Below the pieces are notes generated by a model that searched no databases, was not told where the DNA came from, and saw only the letters and a program-made list of their open reading frames with translations. Both the position numbers and the translations under genes were made by a program. A stretch of 64,000 bases of DNA from Rhizodiscina lignyota (Eukaryota > Ascomycota > Dothideomycetes > Aulographales > Rhizodiscinaceae): the NCBI GenBank assembly GCA_010015805.1, contig ML978126.1, positions 1,984,001-2,048,000 of the forward strand, read 5' to 3'. Each line of letters begins with the position of its first letter. The stretch's first letter is position 1. Positions 57,947 through 64,000 of the stretch are shown one piece after another.

Positions 57947-59994
57947 ATGTCTACCAAGGCAACTTCCTCTCCTTCAATTAAACAAAATATGGCTGGCCCA
58001 AAAACCACTTCCGACTCGAAACAAGCGTCCAAGGGCATGCACAGGCGATCGCGCACTGGTCAGTATTTTCCCTTTCCCTCGCTGCAGGGATGCCGCAACA
58101 AGTGGCTTCGCCCATACTGACATTTCCATGCACAGGCTGCTTCACATGTCGCCTGCGCAGGAAGAAGTGCGATGAGGGCAGGTCTGTTTGCAAGGCCTGC
58201 CGGAATCTGGGACTCGAGTGCCAGTACAAGCGGCCACATTGGTGGAGTAACAACGATGCGCGCCGGGCGAAGAAGGAGGATATCAAGAACAAGATCAAGC
58301 ACAAGAAGCTCCAGGAGAAGGCGGCCCAACAGGGAACGATGACAACGACAAATACCCCGCCCAGTCTCTGCCACTCAATTCGCACGTCCAGGGAGGCTTC
58401 ACTAGGGTCGCAACTGTCTGGCGACTTTAATTTTAATCAGTACACCACCCAGGATCTGTTCAGTTCCGGGATGATGGCCCCGCCGCAATTCGCACCTGCG
58501 ATGCCGTACGTCGCTGCCGCTGACTTCTCACCATACGAGATCGACGTCAAGACTGAGTGCCAGACATTTGTTAACGACGTCGAGACGCGCCGCGAATCCA
58601 CAATCTCTTCCTTCAGCGGATACCCAATGCTACCTGCTCAGGGATTTGAGGAGGACGCTACCTGGGTACAGTCGGAGTTTCACGAGTCGCGACGTGAGTC
58701 TTTTGTTGAGGAACCCTTCCTCGACTCTCAACTCTGGGAGCTCCCTCACGCACCATTCTCGCCGCAGCACAATGCCACCATCCAAGTCGAGCAAAACGAC
58801 CAGTACCTCCTCGAGCATTTCTTGAAGGCGGTTGTTCCTCTCATCTTCCCGGTTCTAGAGGCCAATCAGAACGGCTCTGCCCGCCGCGACATTATCCTCC
58901 CTGCCCTCGAGAGCAACGAACCCTATCTACACTGCTGCCTCAGCGCATCCGCTCTGCACCTCAAGACCACCCGGCCAGAGCTAGCTACCGGTGACCTGAT
59001 CGATGCCGACATTCAGCGACATCGCTGGGATGCAATCAACGGTCTCGTACAGGCACTTGACAACATTGAGTTTAACCACGAGCAGACTCTCGAGGCAACG
59101 CTTGCGATGATCTTCTTCCAGTCCAGCATTGGCCGCCACGATGATAGTCTTCAAGACATTCCCTGGCACGCACACTTCAGCGCTGCAAAGGACTTGATCA
59201 ACCGCCTCGAGCTTTCGAACAAGATGCTCGCCGCCTCTAGCTACGGCCAGCAGCCACCTTTCAACATGACTCTCGCATCGTGGATCGACATCCTCGGCGC
59301 AACAATGATTGGCCGCACTCCTGTTTTCGCCGACACCTACCGCGAGAAGAACATTGCAAACTCCTCTGCTGGCCTCGCCGAGCTCATGGGCTGCGACGAC
59401 AAGATCATGTTCACAATCTCGGAAATCGCCTGCCTCGAGGCGATGTCCCTCGAGGGTAAGATGGATGAGGTCTCGATCTGCACATACATCAAGATGCTCG
59501 GCGATCAGATCTCACTTACAGAGTCCACCCCAGACACTACGCCAGAGTTCGCATACGCCCCTAACGGCGCCTTCCGCCCCAAGCAGCTGATCAAGAACAT
59601 TACGCACGTCTTCCGCATCGCTGCGCGAATCTACCTGTGCAGCTTGGTTCCGGACTTCGACCGCTCGGGCCAGCACATCATCAACCTCGTCGCGCAACTC
59701 GCCGACGCGATGGAATACATCCCCACCGGCGAAACTGGCCACGACCGCAGCCTCGTGTGGCCCCTGGTCATCGCAGGCTCCGTGTCGCTCGCCGACTCTC
59801 CCTTCCGCACCATGTTCGAGCACCGCTCGCAGCTTATGGGCGACGCCGCCATGTTCGGTAGCTTCGGGCGCACAACCCAGCTACTAAAGACTGTGTGGCA
59901 ATTCAACGATGAGGCCTTTGCCAAGGGACAGAGGAAGGGTCTCCACTGGAGGGAGGCGATGGGGCAGAAGGGCTGGGACTTCTTGTTGATCTAG
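57947..59994 (+). CDS. Zn2Cys6 transcription factor, PRO1/ADV-1-like
   Basis: Two exons, 57947-58058 and 58136-59994, 656 residues. The intron 58059-58135 splits the Gly codon just before the zinc cluster. The cluster is [28 protein letters not shown] with all six Cys (spacing C-x2-C-x6-C-x4-C-x2-C-x6-C by my count). It is followed by QYKRPHWWSNNDARR and a basic helix (KKEDIKNKIKHKKLQEK). [21 protein letters not shown]...WWSNN is the signature of PRO1-type regulators of sexual development and cell fusion in Sordaria/Neurospora. The second half (from about residue 235, LLEHFLKAVVPLIFPVLEANQ) is the Fungal_trans_2-type regulatory domain. Nuclear. Several paralogues of this type exist in fungi, so orthology to PRO1 itself is not certain. 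Confidence 0.88.
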
Positions 59995-60926
59995 AGGTCC
60001 AGGCCCTTTGCCACATCCTGGCCTGATCTCTGTCTCACTTGCCACTGGCGCCAGTCACTTCCTTTTTTTGTTTCTTGTTGTTCTCCTGCATATATTTTGC
60101 CGTATACCCCATTTTTGTAATCGTTTGACTTTCCTCTTCAGCATCATGGAGGATTGTTTTCTGTAACCTCATAGACGCATTTGCGATGGCGCTGGACATT
60201 AAGCATGGCATGAGCATTGGCATATCACACTATCACGACGACTACGGCCGCTCTTTAACACATAATGTCGTCGCAGGCGGAGCTATTACACGGAGCTCGC
60301 GGCCTTTGGGAGGATTTCATTTTCTATCGCCCGGCTCTAGTGCAGACCGAGGCATCTTGAATCGATTGTATTATAATACGATAGCACTCATCGCATCGCA
60401 AAGATGACGAGCAATTGAAAGCCGAAGGCATGAAAGTAAATCTTCTGCTCCACACTCTTCTTGATGCGACCTGATTGAAATAAGATCTCTCACTACGTCG
60501 CGAGATTCACTACGTGGCGACACGAGTCCACTCTTTAGGCAGCTCAAGTCTGTCCTCGCATGTCTATAGAGTTATAGTCAATATGTCACTGTTCTTCAGT
60601 TATTTCAATACCTTAGACAGCGTGTAGCGAGGAACATTACCGCGGCTGCTGTTGATCACGCAAGCCATGTTCACAGCCGCAAAAGCACGTGATAAGCTAC
60701 AGTCACGTGACTTATCACGTGCACATAATTTAATTGAAACACTCAAAATTATGCGGCATAGCGCAGACTTTCGTACTATTAACTATCGTTGATGGCTGAA
60801 CCTGATGCTTTTCCAGTATTGACTAGCTGTTGATGGCTTATGGACCTTGGGTCTGCTACTGCCTTTCTCATACTCTTTCCGCCTGTGCACGAGCCTATCT
60901 CGACTCTCCTGAGCGTGCCAACTGGG
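59995..60926. other. Intergenic between convergent genes
   Basis: 932 bp between the regulator and the convergent SDR gene; contains the CACGTG/GATA palindrome. Short ORFs are not supported. Confidence 0.5.
60685..60722. promoter_or_regulatory. Inverted repeat with three CACGTG sites
   Basis: GCACGTGATAAG (60685-60696) and its exact reverse complement CTTATCACGTGC (60711-60722) flank a central TCACGTGA (60703-60710). CACGTG is the E-box bound by bHLH factors; GATAAG is a GATA-factor site. Confidence 0.8.
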
Positions 60927-61791
60927 TTACGCACACCGACCTCCGTCAATGATCAACTCGGTTCCTGTCACGTAGTTTGCCTCCTCGCTGGCCAGGTAGC
61001 AACAGCCATTGGCGACGTCCGTGACGTCCGTCATTCTTCCCAGTGGGATCAAGGACATGAAATAGGCCCGGTTCTCCGGGGTATTTGGCTTTCCAAGGAA
61101 CCTATGAGAACTGCAGAGTCGATGTCAGTCAAACAGCTCCTGGTATCCTAACATGCCAACATGTGACTTACAGTCCGGTGTCTGCAAATTGTGGGCACAC
61201 CGAGTTGAATCTGATGTTGTTCGTAGCATATTCCTGGGCTAAAGACCTTGAAGCTGCGTTCACCGCAGCCTTGGATCCGCAGTACCATGTCAGGTTGGGC
61301 TTGGGCCTGATGGCACCACTGGACGCAATATTGATGAAGGAGCCGCCCTTCTTGTTCTCTTTCATCCATGGGACGATCTCGGCGACCGACAGGTAGATGG
61401 ATTTGTAATTGACCAACATGGTCAGATCATATTCCTCGTCAGTCACCTCGTGCGACGGCTATATCGGAGTCAGTGATGGCAGTTTCATTCTTCTCTCGCC
61501 TGCTCTTACCTTGCTACTATAGCATGTGCCAGCATTGTTGACCACAACGTCGGGACCACCATACAGTTCAATAGATTTCTGTAACACTTTCTGCCAGTGG
61601 TCGCGCTTGGTTACATCGGCCTGGATGCTTTCGCATCCAAGTTCTTTGGCGACAGCGACACCACTTTCGGGGTGCATCTCAGCAATGAGCACTTTGGCAC
61701 CCTCGGCCACAAATTTTGCGGAGATGGCTTTACCGAAGCCACTACCACCACCAGTCACAATCGCCACCTTTCCATCTAGACGTCCGGGCAT
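60927..61791 (-). CDS. Short-chain dehydrogenase/reductase (SDR)
   Basis: Three exons (complement): 61510-61791, 61172-61458, 60927-61101; 247 residues, the classical SDR size. Introns 61459-61509 and 61102-61171 have GTAAGA/GTAAGT donors. The nucleotide-binding TGGGSGFG is at residues 13-20 and NNAG at 85-88. The catalytic Ser140/141 and Tyr153-x3-Lys157 (YCGSK) are present, as is the C-terminal YVTGTELIIDGG typical of 3-ketoacyl-ACP reductase-like members. An acidic residue (E38, in AEMHPES) follows beta-2, which favours NAD(H), but this is inference. The substrate is unknown. It shares a 581-bp divergent promoter with the isocitrate lyase-superfamily gene, so a joint catabolic role is possible. 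Confidence 0.92.
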
Positions 61792-62372
61792 TTTTTTTGT
61801 TTTAAAGGATTTGGTGAAAGAAAAGGGGATCTCTGAGCCTGACGATGAAGTTGCGGCTTTGATGAATACTAGTATCTCGAATTCGTGAACAAAATGGGAC
61901 TATTTAGCTTCGGAAAGTGAATTCTGGGCTTGTATATATGACTCGACCCAGTCCTGCACTAGTACAGCATCGTTCATTTCGGATCCGCAATCACCGCGTG
62001 GGGAAGCCAGGAATGCGGGGTGCTTGGAGCTAAAATGGTTAGTTCTTCCTCTCTAAGGGTTCAATAGCGTTTCTATCAGCGGTGTCGCCGCTGACTCTGA
62101 GTTTGCCATTCGTTGTCTCAACCGACGAGCAGGAAGTTAGACGGCGAAATCGGAGCCTGTAGGAGTTACCTATAAGCTACCACGAGACTACTCGACTTAC
62201 ATACAACAGAGACAGAGCAATGCTTTCTTGTTGGAGACACATTGCATTATCAGATAAATTTGGTTAAATCATTCATCCAGATAGTGTTTCTTACCATTCT
62301 CAGCACTTACGACATACAAGTAATTTCACAGCAGAATCAGCGAGAGTATCTCATACGACACGCCGACTCAAC
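61792..62372. promoter_or_regulatory. Divergent promoter SDR / ICL-superfamily enzyme
   Basis: 581 bp between the two divergent ATGs. An AT-rich tract with TTTTTTTTGTTTT lies directly upstream of the SDR start (61793-61803). No known operator identified. Confidence 0.45.
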
Positions 62373-63326
62373 ATGGCGCCAAGCACAAACGCCAGCAACG
62401 GTGACTCTACAAAGAAGCAATGGCGCCAACCCGCAGCGGTTCTTCGCGAGATGTTGCAGGACCCTGAAAAGATAGTGGTGTGCCCAGGTGTTCTAGATGG
62501 CTTCACGGCCCGGATTGCACTCGATGTGGGATTCGACGCACTCTACATGACCGGTGCGGGAACAGCAGCGTGTCGTCTAGGAGCTCCTGATTTCGGCATC
62601 ATCAATATGACCGAGATGGCTGCAAACGCTAGCATGATTGCGAACTTGGACGACCGTGTTCCTCTCATCGCAGACGCCGATACTGGATTTGGCTCGTCGC
62701 TATCAGTCCGCCGGATGGTGAGGACGTATATTGATGGAAACGTCGCGGCTTTCCACATTGAAGACCAAGCGTTTATGAAGCGCTGCGGCCATCTTCGAAA
62801 CAAGGAACTCGTGTCTTTGGACCAGTACTTGACCCGAATCCGTGCCGCAAGTATGGCTCGCGCAGAGTCGGGTCGGGATATCGTCATCATTGCCCGAACC
62901 GACGCGCTGCAATCACTTGGGTTCGACGAGGCAATCCGTAGGCTCAAGGCAGTCTATGAGGCTGGAGCCGACGTGGCATTCATCGACGGCCTCTTGTCAA
63001 AGGAACAGGCTAAAGAAATGGTCAAAAGGCTCGCGCCTATGCCATGCCTCCTCAACATCGTTCATGGTGGAGTTACTCCCCCTATGACGGCGCAAGAGGC
63101 TAAAGAATACGGTTTCAAGATTGTCATCTGGTCAATCTTGTCCATGGCGGAAATCTACAATGCGACCCACAGGGCGATGACCGAGCTGCGAGACACTGGA
63201 TTTCTCAAGCAAAGGGAAGACGGTACAGGGGGTATTGAGGACGTGTTCCGCGTGTGCGGAATCAACGAGAGCGCTGAATTCGATGCCGAGGCTGGAGGAG
63301 AAAGTTTTAAAGGCGGCTTTTTCTGA
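62373..63326 (+). CDS. Isocitrate lyase / PEP mutase superfamily enzyme (oxaloacetate hydrolase or methylmalate-lyase type)
   Basis: Single exon, 317 residues, ATG in good context (AACATGGCG). Superfamily motifs in order: DGFTARIALDVGFDALYMTGAG (residues 42-63), the metal-binding DADTGFG (101-107), HIEDQ (128-132), the active-site loop KRCGH with catalytic Cys (136-140), ARTDA (174-178) and NIVHGG. The KRCGH loop separates lyases/hydrolases from true PEP mutases. Ser254 in the IVIWSI stretch lies where, by my alignment from memory, oxaloacetate acetylhydrolases carry a Ser and dimethylmalate lyases a Pro. That would favour an oxaloacetate hydrolase-like C-C cleavage (oxalate plus acetate), but it is inference. 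Mitochondrial targeting is not evident. The divergent SDR neighbour suggests shared regulation. Confidence 0.85.
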   Translation: MAPSTNASNGDSTKKQWRQPAAVLREMLQDPEKIVVCPGVLDGFTARIALDVGFDALYMTGAGTAACRLGAPDFGIINMTEMAANASMIANLDDRVPLIADADTGFGSSLSVRRMVRTYIDGNVAAFHIEDQAFMKRCGHLRNKELVSLDQYLTRIRAASMARAESGRDIVIIARTDALQSLGFDEAIRRLKAVYEAGADVAFIDGLLSKEQAKEMVKRLAPMPCLLNIVHGGVTPPMTAQEAKEYGFKIVIWSILSMAEIYNATHRAMTELRDTGFLKQREDGTGGIEDVFRVCGINESAEFDAEAGGESFKGGFF

Positions 63327-64000
63327 GTGTATCGTTGAGCCGCTGGCCAGGTGCTTCGTCCCCAGTCTGAAACAAATACATAGAACCAGAAATCATCATC
63401 TAATTGGCGGTATCTCAATACATTGTGCACCCAGAAAAGTTCCAGAAATGTCACGAGCCTAGCAACCAATAGGCATTGTATTAAGAAGAGGTCTAGCTAA
63501 AGAAGAAGAAAGAGAATTCTATAGAATGTCCTCAAGGTATACTCGGCTGCTGTCAAGCAACTCCAACTTACGTAATGTGGAATTCCGTGCAGCTTTCCAG
63601 GGCTAGGTGAAGGCCAGGGCTATTATACTACCCCCTTTTCTTTTAGGTTTTAGAGCGACGTACCTTTCTCTCTTTCAAGATGTTCGGCCTTCTTGGTTTT
63701 TTGCTAATAGGCACTTTAAGAGCTGTAGTGGAGGAGTCCTATAATGCTATAATATGAGGCTCCCGTAGCCTAGGCGGCGACGCCTTGACGCGGCGACGCG
63801 ATCGTAACTTTCAAGGAAGACAGCGTTACTAGGGTTCAGAAAGGGTCGTAGCAGGTGGCTTGCATAAGACTACAATGAAAGTCGACTCTGTGAGGATATC
63901 TGAGTTGCTTCAAGTCAAAGTACCTATGGTTTTTCTCGTCACGTAGTGGCTTTTGCGACATAATGAGGGAACTTACTGCTCGCATTTCAAATTAAAACAA
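63327..64000. other. Right-end intergenic, possible decayed element
   Basis: AT-rich stretches (CTATAATGCTATAATATGAG at about 63741) alternate with a GC block of GGCGGCGACG/GCGGCGACGCG repeats (63774-63800). This looks like a degraded repeat, but no coding trace or terminal repeat is visible. Confidence 0.35.

Overview
This is nuclear DNA of a filamentous ascomycete. Genes carry several short introns (about 47-76 nt) with GT...CTAAC/CTGAC...AG signals, and the families present (INSIG, Zn2Cys6 regulator of the PRO1 type, Dal5-type MFS, YAT permease, URA6 with an N-terminal membrane anchor) are those of Pezizomycotina. Dothideomycetes is my best guess, but the sequence alone does not prove it. 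There are no bacterial operons, CRISPR arrays, rRNA genes or convincing tRNA genes. Exon joins below were worked out by hand from splice signals, frame and family conservation.

Left part (1-13 kb) is accessory in character: the 3' end of a sugar-nucleotide-type epimerase, a CmcJ/NvfI-type dioxygenase, a cytochrome P450 and a ten-exon MFS transporter lie together and could be part of a small metabolite or detoxification cluster. Next come a large Ser/Thr-rich secreted protein with coding minisatellites and an FAD monooxygenase. A CAP59-type mannosyltransferase follows at 13.4-15.0 kb, then a broken ankyrin-repeat gene at 16.8-18.1 kb.

Middle part (18.5-45.9 kb) is mostly housekeeping, arranged as divergent pairs: eIF2-gamma with INSIG, mitochondrial bL34 with a Lys-rich nuclear-type protein, STE24 protease with URA6 UMP kinase, eIF3m with the purine enzyme ATIC. 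A membrane-anchored protein, a secreted GH5-like hydrolase, a KIN4/ppk16-like kinase and an amino-acid permease complete it. Translation (eIF2-gamma, eIF3m, bL34m) and nucleotide synthesis (ATIC, URA6) are well represented.

Right part (45.9-64 kb): Prp39 (U1 snRNP splicing factor), a SAM-PH signalling protein, a long gene-free stretch upstream of a PRO1-like Zn2Cys6 regulator, then a divergent pair of an SDR oxidoreductase and an isocitrate lyase/PEP mutase-superfamily enzyme.

Long intergenic stretches hold decayed repeats: a 55-bp tandem repeat at 27.2 kb, a ~160-bp repeat at 33.4-34.6 kb and a ~281-bp repeat at 47.8-48.65 kb. No clearly new multi-gene system is evident. The best leads are the unnamed globular domain of the secreted protein (7.4-9.7 kb), the CACGTG/GATA palindrome at 60.7 kb and the repeat families.
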